A stretch of DNA of 64,000 nt from assembly GCF_009451885.1 (NCBI RefSeq), contig NZ_WIAO01000018.1:1-64000 (forward strand), read 5' to 3'. The notes beneath the pieces were generated by a model, which made no database searches, was not told the DNA's origin, and was given only the letters and a program-made list of their open reading frames with translations. The position numbers and the translations under genes were made by a program. Source of the DNA: Glycomyces albidus (lineage in GTDB: Bacteria; Actinomycetota; Actinomycetes; Mycobacteriales; Micromonosporaceae). Position 1 is the first letter of the stretch. Each line of letters opens with the position of its first letter. Below, one piece after another: positions 25,261-32,649 of the stretch.

Positions 25261-26471
25261 CCGAACCTGCGGCAGACGAGCTGGCCCGCATCGTGCGCGA
25301 GCACGCGGGCCGGCTCGCCGCCGTGCTCGTCCGCCTCACCGGCGACTTCGCCACCGCCGAAGACCTCGTCCAAGACGCCGTCGTGTCCGCCCTCGAACGC
25401 TGGCCTGTCGAAGGCATGCCGGACCGGCCCGATGCCTGGCTGTTCACCGTCGCCCGCAACAGGGGCCTGGACCTGCTGCGCCGCGAGAGCAATCACCGCG
25501 CCAAACTCGCCCAGCTGCAGTGGCCTCTCCGGACCGAACCGGACGACCGCCTCCGCCTGGTCGTCACCTGCTGCCACCCGGCGCTGCCACGCGCGGCGCA
25601 GATCGCGCTCACGCTCAGGGTCGTCTGCGGCCTCACCACTGCTCAGATCGCCCGCGCGCTCCTCGTCCCCGAGGCCACGGTCGCGCAGCGCATCACCCGC
25701 GCCAAACGCAAGATCGCCGAGGCCGGCATCCCCTACCGGATTCCGACCGGTGACGACCTTACCGAACGGCTCGAGCAGGTCCGCACCGTCATCTATCTCG
25801 TGCTCAACGAGGGCTACCTCGCCACCGCCGACCGTTCCCACTCGCAGCGCCTGGTCGGCGACGCCGTCTGGCTCGCCGCGTTCCTGCGCGAACTGGTCCC
25901 CGACGACCCCGAGACCGTCGGACTGCTTGTGCTCGCCCGGCTCCACCAAGCCCGCGCCGACGCCCGTTTCACGATTGACGGCCGCATCGTGCTCCTGGCC
26001 GACCAGGACCGCTCGCAGTGGGACCGCGCCGCCATCGAGGAAGCGACCGCCCTCCTCGCCCGCGCCGCCCGCCGCCGGCGACCCGGTCCTTTCCAGCTTC
26101 AGGCCGCCATCGTCGCCTGCCATGCGGAAGCACCGGACTGGGACTCGACCGATTGGGAACAGATCGTCCTGCTCTACGACATGCTCTTCCGCCTGGCTCC
26201 GTCGCCCCTCATCCGGCTCCACCGCGCGATCGCCCTGAGCCACACCAGAGGTTCCGCGGCCGCGCTGGCCGAGATCGAGCTGCTCGCTGGCGACCTCGAC
26301 GGCCATCACCTGTTCCATGCCGCCCGCGCCGAACTGCTCCGGTCGCTCGGCGGCACAGAGGCGGCCCGGGCTGCCGACGAGCGCGCGCTGGGCCTCACCG
26401 CCAACCCCGCCGAGCAGGCGCTACTCCAAGGACGAATCGACTGGGCTGGCGAGACTAACCCGATAGGCTGA
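25257..26471 (+). CDS. ECF42-type RNA polymerase sigma factor with C-terminal extension
   Basis: This 404-residue sigma factor has sigma2 (about 15-80: AAVLVRLTGDFATAEDLVQDAVVSALERW split), sigma4 (about 115-165: AQIALTLRVVCGLTTAQIARAL and EATVAQRITRAKRKI) and a roughly 230-residue TPR-like C-terminal domain (LVLNEGY, DRSQWDRAAIEEA, GPFQLQAAIVACHAEA). That domain replaces an anti-sigma factor in ECF42 proteins. GTG 25257 overlaps the DGPF stop. It probably transcribes its own operon. Confidence 0.92.
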   Translation: MTEPAADELARIVREHAGRLAAVLVRLTGDFATAEDLVQDAVVSALERWPVEGMPDRPDAWLFTVARNRGLDLLRRESNHRAKLAQLQWPLRTEPDDRLRLVVTCCHPALPRAAQIALTLRVVCGLTTAQIARALLVPEATVAQRITRAKRKIAEAGIPYRIPTGDDLTERLEQVRTVIYLVLNEGYLATADRSHSQRLVGDAVWLAAFLRELVPDDPETVGLLVLARLHQARADARFTIDGRIVLLADQDRSQWDRAAIEEATALLARAARRRRPGPFQLQAAIVACHAEAPDWDSTDWEQIVLLYDMLFRLAPSPLIRLHRAIALSHTRGSAAALAEIELLAGDLDGHHLFHAARAELLRSLGGTEAARAADERALGLTANPAEQALLQGRIDWAGETNPIG

Positions 26472-26925
26472 TTCGTCCTAGACGTTACCGCCGAGAGCGA
26501 AGCCGGAACTGGGAACTATGCCCATCAACGACCCGGACCTGGCTGACGGGCCTCGCGAATCAGCTTCTTGACACTGGAAAAGCCGACGCCGTACCTCTCG
26601 GCCACCAGCGGCTGACGCATCCCCAGCGTCGCCTCGAAGTTCTGCGAGCCGATCAAGCACTACGACCGTTTCTGGATGGATCGCCCCGAGAACTCTCACG
26701 AAATCGGTAAGCAAAAGTCTTCAACCCGTCGGCCTCGAGAGAGCAGAAAGCCCTTATTGGTTCCGCTGCAACGCGAACCGGTGACTTTCGGGCCATCGGC
26801 TAACACCAGCGCGGCGGTCGTGAAGTACCGCAGTCTCCGCTTTCACGGATGCGGCTTGTCGCACCTGGAACGTAGGCTGCACGAACGTGACTCACTGAGT
26901 TGTTCAAAGACGAGCGCAGGGAGCA
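26472..26925. other. Intergenic region with a repeat scrap and no intact gene
   Basis: The left part holds the 3' scrap of the HTH family (26533-26636, separate entry). The remaining 290 bp, from 26637 to the nuclease start, is less GC-rich than its surroundings and probably contains the nuclease promoter. No hairpin or RNA gene was recognised. A plus-strand reading frame across 26640-26700 resembles a truncated coding piece but matches no family I know. Confidence 0.4.
26533..26636 (-). pseudogene. 3' scrap of the HTH repeat gene (copy B)
   Basis: On the minus strand the codons from 26636 read EATLGMRQPLVAERYGVGF, then SSVKKLIREARQPGP, colinear with the HTH of the intact copies (VRQPVLADRYGIGLTSVKKLIRQ). 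The first two-thirds of the gene, including all of the N-terminal helical part, is missing and no start codon is present. It marks the border between the ECF42 operon and the nuclease. Confidence 0.75.
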
Positions 26926-29292
26926 GTGGTGCGCCTCCACGAGATCTGGATCCGGTTCTACAAGTCCTTCAACTTCGACTATGAACTCAAGGCGTCGCCG
27001 AAAGCGAAACCGCGGCCCTGGCAGGACTCCCCTGAGGGCTGGCTGCCGCACGTCAAGATCCCGATCGAGCCTGATGTTACCGCCGTCGTTGGTGCGAACG
27101 AGTCGGGCAAGTCGCATCTTCTGGATGCGATCAAGATCGTGCTCACGGGTGAGGGACTGCGGCAGCGCGACTTCTGCCGGTCGTCGGCGCTGTTCTCGGT
27201 CGAACGCGGTTCAAGGCTCTTCCCCGAGGTCGGGGCGACCTTCCACCTTGATGCGGCCGATCGCAGTGCCTCGGAGGGCCTTGCAATCCCCTTGCTTCGC
27301 AACGGCGACCTGTTGATGCTGCGACCCGCACCTGGCGTTATTCACGTCGTCGATGCCGACGACCAGCCGATCTCACTTGCGGCAGACCAGGTTGAAGGAC
27401 TGACCAGTCTGCTGCCCGTCCCGCGCGAACTCCGCACCGACCTGGCACTTCCCGACTCCGTCTCGATCAACGCACTTGCGAAGGGGAAGACCAAGCTAGC
27501 CACCCGCAAGCAACGAGGCTGGATTATGTCGCTTCTCGAGGGGATCGCTACCGTCGAGGATGTCAACAGCAAGGCAGCGGCCATGGTCGACATGCTGGGC
27601 AACGGCGATGCTCTACCCGAGGCGCAGCGCCTCGGCATGGATCTACTGCTCAAGGTCGCCCGAATCGAGGAGTCAAGCTTCGACGAGCTCCGCAAGGCCA
27701 TCGCCGAGGAACGGGAAGGCCTTGTCAACGGACTCATCCAGGAGATGAACCGCTCGATCGCGCGCCATCTGAACGTTTCCCGATGGTGGAGCCAGGATCC
27801 CGACTTCCAGCTCCGAGTTTCTCCGCGCGAGCACGAGCTCGTGTTCACCATCCGCGACCGCACCGGAACGGATTATTCCTTTAGCGAACGCAGCCGTGGA
27901 CTGCAGTACTTCCTGAGCTACTACGTGCAGCTACTCTCTCAGGCTCCAGCCGATGACCGTCCGGAGATCTTGCTGATGGACGAGCCGGACGCCTACCTCT
28001 CCGCTTCTGGGCAACAGGACCTCCTCCGCGTGCTTGAGCACCACGCCCGCCCCGACGATTCAGATCGGGAGGACCAGGTCATCTACGTGACCCACTCTCC
28101 GTTCCTCATCAACCGGAACGCCGGGCACCGCGTGCGCGTAGTCGACAAGGGCACTCGGGATGAGGGCACCCGCGTTGTCAAGGACGCCACCCGAAACCAC
28201 TATGAGCCACTGCGCACCTCGCTAGGTGCCTTCGTCGCCGAGACCGCCTTCATCGGCGGCGACAACCTCTTCGTCGAGGGCATTGCCGACCAAGTCATGC
28301 TTGCCGGGATGAACTCGCGCCTGCTGCGAGCCGGGCGTCCCCCAAGCCAGTGTCTCGATTTGAACGAGGTCACCATCGTGCCTGGCGGAGCCAGCATCCC
28401 CTACATGGTCTATCTCGCGCGTGGACGCGACCAAATCAAACCCGCCTGCGTAGTGCTCCTGGACGGCGACTCTGCCGGACAGACCGCTAGGAAACAACTG
28501 AGAAGTGCCGGACCGTATAAGAAACCGATCATCGATGAGAAGCTCGTCGTGGTGCTCTCGGAGTGGGCCGATTCGGCTGACCTCCAAGTCACCCAAGGCG
28601 TTGTCATCCGTGAAACCGAGGACCTCGTTCCAGTACAGGTCGCCGTCGCCGCAGGCCAGCGATACGCTCGGACCTTCCTGGGCCTCGATGAGCTCGAGGC
28701 AAAAAAGCTCACCGAAGGCGCCGTCACAGCCCTGCTGGCCGACAATGACGGCAGCCTGTGGGACGCACTCGCAGCGGCCTTCTCGCAAGTTTTTGGTACC
28801 AGTATCAGCAAGGCCGGGTTCGCCAAGGAACTGCTCGCCTATCTGGCCTACTCCGAGGAGGACCGCCAGCGTCCTCACGGGGTTCCCGCACTCGATCAAA
28901 ACTTCGCGGCGCTGCTTCAACACCTTGCCGAAACCCTTCGCAATGCGGGCGAACGCGAGGCCGAAGCTCGCCGCAATCAGCGCCTGACCCGCATCATCAA
29001 AGCGTTCGAGGATGACTTCCCCGAAGGATGCATCCGCGACCGCGCCCTGGTGCTTCTACACAGCATCGACGCGGCCGCCGACGACACTTCGGCTGGAGAC
29101 TTGATTAAGGCCCACACCGCGAGTATGCGCCGGACCTACAAGCTCGCAACCAGCCCGAGAGAGAACATCGACGACTACGCACAGTTCCTCGTCGAACTCA
29201 GGCGGACTCGCTATTTGGAAAGACTCTCACAGCAGGGGGATCCAGCTGCTCAGTCTCTTGGAGCATCAGCGAAGGCTGGCTCCGGATCGTAG
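26926..29292 (+). CDS. OLD-family ATP-dependent nuclease (ABC-type ATPase plus TOPRIM), candidate defence gene
   Basis: The 788-residue protein has an N-terminal ATPase with Walker A GANESGKS (56-63) and Walker B LLMDEPDAY (D352, E353). Its late H-loop sequence is YVTHSPFLINRN. A TOPRIM nuclease domain follows with FVEGIADQ (E451) and VVLLDGDSAG (D513, D515), and then a long helical C-terminal region of about 250 residues. OLD-family nucleases act as phage-defence effectors alone or with partners. The start may be GTG 26926 or GTG 26929; the AGGGAG site favours 26929. It stands alone between two HTH copies and is less GC-biased than its neighbours. Confidence 0.88.
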   Translation: MVRLHEIWIRFYKSFNFDYELKASPKAKPRPWQDSPEGWLPHVKIPIEPDVTAVVGANESGKSHLLDAIKIVLTGEGLRQRDFCRSSALFSVERGSRLFPEVGATFHLDAADRSASEGLAIPLLRNGDLLMLRPAPGVIHVVDADDQPISLAADQVEGLTSLLPVPRELRTDLALPDSVSINALAKGKTKLATRKQRGWIMSLLEGIATVEDVNSKAAAMVDMLGNGDALPEAQRLGMDLLLKVARIEESSFDELRKAIAEEREGLVNGLIQEMNRSIARHLNVSRWWSQDPDFQLRVSPREHELVFTIRDRTGTDYSFSERSRGLQYFLSYYVQLLSQAPADDRPEILLMDEPDAYLSASGQQDLLRVLEHHARPDDSDREDQVIYVTHSPFLINRNAGHRVRVVDKGTRDEGTRVVKDATRNHYEPLRTSLGAFVAETAFIGGDNLFVEGIADQVMLAGMNSRLLRAGRPPSQCLDLNEVTIVPGGASIPYMVYLARGRDQIKPACVVLLDGDSAGQTARKQLRSAGPYKKPIIDEKLVVVLSEWADSADLQVTQGVVIRETEDLVPVQVAVAAGQRYARTFLGLDELEAKKLTEGAVTALLADNDGSLWDALAAAFSQVFGTSISKAGFAKELLAYLAYSEEDRQRPHGVPALDQNFAALLQHLAETLRNAGEREAEARRNQRLTRIIKAFEDDFPEGCIRDRALVLLHSIDAAADDTSAGDLIKAHTASMRRTYKLATSPRENIDDYAQFLVELRRTRYLERLSQQGDPAAQSLGASAKAGSGS

Positions 29293-29691
29293 TCCCGGAA
29301 TGACTCCAGTACCTCTCTTTGGCTCCGCCCGGATCCGTGACAAGGACCCAGATAACGACCCAAACGTACTCGTCAAGTCCTCCACACGGGCTTGGCGGAT
29401 CAACTTCTTTACGCTGGTCAATCCGATGCCGTAGCGGTCAGCCAGAACCGGCTGCCGGACTCCGGCATGGAAGGCCGCGACCAGGGCTTCAGCATCGGCT
29501 GGCGTCAATCGCTGGCGGAGCGACCTGGGCCGCCGGGAATCGGAAACGAGGGCAGAACTGGACGCGAAATCGCAGAGCGGCGTGCCTATTCGCCGTTCCA
29601 ACCCCTCATGCAGGGCGACTACCTGCGCCAATGTGTTCGAATACGCGACCATACGGGGCACATTATATTGATAGTCTTGAATATCTTTCAT
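29266..29691 (-). CDS. Small HTH protein, intact copy C of the island repeat family
   Basis: This 141-residue frame opens at ATG 29691 with MKDIQDYQYNVPRMVAYSN (first 19 residues) and has ALHEGLERRIG and the same HTH (LTPADAEALVAAFHAGVRQP, then VLADRYGIGLTSVKKLIRQ). Beyond the recognition helix it carries a 40-residue tail not shared with copy A, running antisense into the last 27 bp of the nuclease gene. This tail is probably flanking DNA read by chance. It interrupts the trxB gene of the arsenic operon. Confidence 0.7.
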   Translation of the reverse strand: MKDIQDYQYNVPRMVAYSNTLAQVVALHEGLERRIGTPLCDFASSSALVSDSRRPRSLRQRLTPADAEALVAAFHAGVRQPVLADRYGIGLTSVKKLIRQARVEDLTSTFGSLSGSLSRIRAEPKRGTGVIPGLRSGASLR

Positions 29692-29699
29692 GTTTCGAC

Positions 29700-29764
29700 T
29701 GTGCGGCCATGTACCCGGCCGGGCCCGCGCCGATGATGACGTCGCGGACCTCGGTGGTGCTCAT
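29700..29764 (-). pseudogene. Truncated thioredoxin reductase gene (trxB 5' end)
   Basis: An ATG at 29764, overlapping the arsC stop as ATGA, encodes MSTTEVRDVIIGAGPAGYMAA, the start of a thioredoxin reductase (FAD-binding GAGPAGY). After about 21 codons homology ends within CAGTCGAAACATG and the HTH repeat begins. The rest of trxB is gone. In arsenic operons trxB regenerates thioredoxin for ArsC, so the operon has lost its third enzyme. Confidence 0.8.
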
Positions 29765-30216
29765 GCTTTCTGGTCCTCGGGGAAGAGTTCGGCGAGCAGG
29801 CCCTCAATGCGGGTCTTGATCTCGTCGCGGATGGGGCGGACGGCTTCGACACCTTGCCCGGCGGGGTCGTCGAGTTTCCAGTCGAGGTAGCGCTTCCCGG
29901 GGAAGACCGGGCAGGCGTCGCCGCAGCCCATGGTGATGCACACGTCGGAGGCTTCGACGGCGTCGTAGGTGAGGATCTTCGGTTTCTGGTCGGCGATGTC
30001 GATGCCGACTTCGGCCATGGCCTCGACCGCGGCCGGGTTGACCTGGTCGGCCGGGGCGGAGCCGGCGGAGCGGACCTCGACGCGGTCCCCGGCGAGGTGG
30101 GCCAGCCACCCGGCGGCCATCTGGGAGCGGCCGGCGTTGTGGACGCAGACGAAGAGCACGGACGGCTTCTCGGACATGACGTTTTCCTTTGCGGTGTCGG
30201 GCATTTGGTTGTTCAT
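29761..30216 (-). CDS. arsC: Thioredoxin-coupled arsenate reductase ArsC
   Basis: This 151-residue protein has the low-molecular-weight phosphatase P-loop CVHNAGRS (C24-S31) and the second cysteine region VCITMGCGDACPVFPGKRY, which together form the redox triad. It reduces arsenate to arsenite. ATG 30216 has AGGAAG upstream; an internal ATG at 30177 has AAAGGA and gives the usual shorter N-terminus. It lies 2 nt after acr3 in the arsR-acr3-arsC-trxB' operon. Confidence 0.92.
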   Translation of the reverse strand: MNNQMPDTAKENVMSEKPSVLFVCVHNAGRSQMAAGWLAHLAGDRVEVRSAGSAPADQVNPAAVEAMAEVGIDIADQKPKILTYDAVEASDVCITMGCGDACPVFPGKRYLDWKLDDPAGQGVEAVRPIRDEIKTRIEGLLAELFPEDQKA

Positions 30217-30218
30217 GG

Positions 30219-31304
30219 TCAGGCTTCCTGGAGTTCAGGTGTGCGGAAGAACCGGCGCGCCCACAGACTGACGTAGACGAGGGCGACGAGGACCGGGACT
30301 TCGATGAGCGGGCCGACCACACCCGCGAGGGCTTGACCGGAGGCGGCGCCGAAGGTGGCGATGGCGACGGCGATGGCGAGCTCGAAGTTGTTGCCCGCGG
30401 CAGTGAAGGCGAGGGTCGTCGTGCGCCCGTAGCCCAGGCCGACAGCCTTGCCGAAGGCGAACGACCCGGCCCACATGATCGCGAAGTACGCCAGGAGCGG
30501 GAGCGCGATGCGGACGACGTCCATGGGCTGGGCGATGATCGCCTCGCCTTGCAACGCGAAGAGCACGACGATGGTGAACAGGAGGCCGTAGAGCGCGAAC
30601 GGCCCGATCTTGGGGAGGAACTTCGACTCGTACCAGTCGCGGCCCTTGCGGCGCTCGCCGATCCGTCGCGTCAAGTACCCGGCGGCGAGCGGGATGCCGA
30701 GGAAGACGGTGACGTTGAGGGCGATCTCCCAGCCCGAGACGTCGAGTCCGGTGGCGTCGAGGCCGAGCCAGCGGGGCAGGGCGTCGAGGTAGAGCCAGCC
30801 GAGGGCGCCGAAGGCGATGACCTGGAAGACCGAGTTCAGGGCGACGAGGACGGCGGCGGCTTCGCGGTCGCCGCAGGCGAGGTCGTTCCAGATGATGACC
30901 ATGGCGATGCACCGGGCGAGCCCGACGATGATGAGCCCGGTCCGGAACTCGGGCAGGTCGGGCAGGAAGATCCACGCGAGGGCGAACATGAGCACGGGCC
31001 CGATCAACCAGTTGAGGACGACCGAGGAGACCAGGAGCCGCTGGTCGGCGGTGACCGAGTCGAGCTTGTCGTAGCGGACCTTCGCCAGGACCGGGTACAT
31101 CATGATCAGCAGCCCGGCCGCGATCGGGAGCGAGACGCCGCCGATCTGGATCGCGTTCAGTGCCTTACCCACGGCTGGGATCCACTGGCCCAAAGCGATG
31201 CCGGCGAGCATGGCAGCGCCGATCCAGACGGGCAGGTACTTGTCGAGGGTCGAGAGCCGTCCGCCCATCGCCGTCTTCTGCTCGGCGGCGGTGTGGGCGG
31301 TCAT
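30219..31304 (-). CDS. acr3: ACR3 family arsenite efflux permease
   Basis: This 361-residue protein has about ten membrane helices and the ACR3 marks LDKYLPVWIGAAMLAGIALGQ near its N-terminus, the fourth-helix cysteine in GLARCIAMVIIWNDLACGD, and ALFAGNN-like conserved AAGNNFELAIAVAIATFG. It expels arsenite made by ArsC. It overlaps arsR by ATGA and is followed at once by arsC. Confidence 0.95.
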   Translation of the reverse strand: MTAHTAAEQKTAMGGRLSTLDKYLPVWIGAAMLAGIALGQWIPAVGKALNAIQIGGVSLPIAAGLLIMMYPVLAKVRYDKLDSVTADQRLLVSSVVLNWLIGPVLMFALAWIFLPDLPEFRTGLIIVGLARCIAMVIIWNDLACGDREAAAVLVALNSVFQVIAFGALGWLYLDALPRWLGLDATGLDVSGWEIALNVTVFLGIPLAAGYLTRRIGERRKGRDWYESKFLPKIGPFALYGLLFTIVVLFALQGEAIIAQPMDVVRIALPLLAYFAIMWAGSFAFGKAVGLGYGRTTTLAFTAAGNNFELAIAVAIATFGAASGQALAGVVGPLIEVPVLVALVYVSLWARRFFRTPELQEA

Positions 31305-31672
31305 GCGTTCACGCCCTGCGGGACCGAGAGGACGGTGGAGAGCAGGTCGAGAGCGGGCTGCTCGGCGCGGTAGTAGACCCAGGTGCCGCGGCGTTCGGCG
31401 GTGACGAGGCCGATCTCCTTGAGGACTTTAAGGTGGTGGGAGATGGTCGGGGCGGTCAGGTCGAACGCCTCGGTCAGATCGCACACGCACGTCTCGCCGC
31501 CCGCATGGGAGGCGATGAGCGAGAGCAGCCGCAGCCGCACCGGGTCGCCGAGCGCTTTGAACGAGGGGGCCAGGCGCTCGGCCTGGTCGGCGGTGAGAGG
31601 TTCGGCGACCAGGGGGACGCGGCAGTCCTCCAGGTCCGCGCCGCCCACGAGTTGAACAGGCTGTTTCGACAT
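31301..31672 (-). CDS. arsR: ArsR arsenic-responsive repressor
   Basis: This 123-residue protein has a winged HTH (VRLRLLSLIASH, DLTAPTISHHLKVLKEIGLV) and the metalloregulator motif TCVCDL with C62 and C64, plus C17 near the N-terminus. This pattern matches arsenite sensors that bind through cysteines near the DNA-binding helix. It heads the arsR-acr3-arsC operon and probably represses it as well as the divergent ArsC gene. Confidence 0.92.
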   Translation of the reverse strand: MSKQPVQLVGGADLEDCRVPLVAEPLTADQAERLAPSFKALGDPVRLRLLSLIASHAGGETCVCDLTEAFDLTAPTISHHLKVLKEIGLVTAERRGTWVYYRAEQPALDLLSTVLSVPQGVNA

Positions 31673-31860
31673 GCGTCTAGTTTGACGACCGTCTAGGCAA
31701 TCGACAAGCCGAGCGGCCGTGCCTTCGGCCCACCCTCACGGACCGGAGCTGGCATACGTCGGCGGTGACCAGCAACGCCGCCGCCACACCTGCCCCAGCG
31801 GGTGCGCGAGCGCCGATGAGATGTCGCCCTGAGTTCAGCCAGGGTTCATCTCGACAGGTC

Positions 31861-31888
31861 TCTAATTAGAGCAACATCTACTTAGATG
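31861..31888. promoter_or_regulatory. Putative ArsR operators upstream of the second arsC
   Basis: TCTAATTAGA (31861-31870) is a perfect 10-bp palindrome and CATCTA-CT-TAGATG (31875-31888) is a perfect 6+6 dyad, both in an AT-rich patch 38 to 65 nt before the arsC start at 31926. The arsR promoter side has CGTCTAG twice near 31674-31696, which may be the matching site. Confidence 0.55.
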
Positions 31889-31925
31889 AGCATCGCATTC
31901 ACTCCTCGGCGAAAGGAACGCTGTC

Positions 31926-32570
31926 ATGCCTGCTGAGAGCCTGACCATCCCGCCCGAAGCGGCCCGGCTGCTGCGCCATTCGGCCGAGCGCCTGGCTGAA
32001 CGTTTCGCGGACGCGTTCTCCCCTGAGACCGTGGCCGAGTGCCTTGACGACTCCTACATCGTTCTGGCCGCGACCGCCCGGGTCCGCGACCACCTGTACG
32101 TCCTGGCTGAGCGGTTCGCGGCCGAGCGCTTGGCCGCCACCGCCAAGGCCACCGGGCTCGCGGTCGCGGACGTGCCGGAGGTGCTGTTCGTGTGCGTCCA
32201 CAATGCCGGACGCTCCCAGATGGCCGCCGCGCTCCTGGCCCACCATGCCGCCGGGCGCGTGGTGGTCCGCTCGGCCGGCTCGGCTCCGGTCGACCAGGTC
32301 AACCCGGCGGTCGTCACAGCGATCGAGGAGATCGGCCTGGACGTCTCACAGGAGTTCCCCAAGCCGTTGACCGACGAGACCGTGCGAGCTTCGGATGTCG
32401 TGGTCACCATGGGCTGCGGCGACGCCTGCCCGATCTACCCGGGCAAGCGCTACCTGAACTGGGAACTCGACGACCCGGCCGGGCAGAGCCTCGAGACCGT
32501 GCGCGGCATCCGCGACGATCTCGACGCGCGCGTCCAGACCCTGCTGCGCGAGCTCCTCGGCCAGGCGTGA
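31926..32570 (+). CDS. arsC: Arsenate reductase with N-terminal three-helix domain (mycothiol type)
   Basis: The 214-residue protein has about 80 helical N-terminal residues (EAARLLRHSAERLAERFADA, ATARVRDHLYVLAERF) followed by a low-molecular-weight phosphatase domain with CVHNAGRS (C90-S97) and TMGCGDACPIYPGKRY. This architecture is that of actinobacterial arsenate reductases which use mycothiol and mycoredoxin in place of thioredoxin. It is divergent from arsR and separated from the flavoprotein by a terminator. The window also holds mshB, consistent with mycothiol. Confidence 0.9.
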   Translation: MPAESLTIPPEAARLLRHSAERLAERFADAFSPETVAECLDDSYIVLAATARVRDHLYVLAERFAAERLAATAKATGLAVADVPEVLFVCVHNAGRSQMAAALLAHHAAGRVVVRSAGSAPVDQVNPAVVTAIEEIGLDVSQEFPKPLTDETVRASDVVVTMGCGDACPIYPGKRYLNWELDDPAGQSLETVRGIRDDLDARVQTLLRELLGQA

Positions 32571-32598
32571 GACCGACCGCCCCGGCGGGCAAGGGAAC

Positions 32599-32624
32599 GG
32601 CCGGGACACTGGTGCGTCCCGGCC
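32599..32624. terminator. Convergent hairpin terminator
   Basis: GGCCGGGAC (32599-32607) and GTCCCGGCC (32616-32624) form a perfect 9-bp stem around an 8-nt loop, between the second arsC and the flavoprotein, which converge here. Confidence 0.65.
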
Positions 32625-32649
32625 CGGTCTCCCTAGCCCGTGTTCAGGA

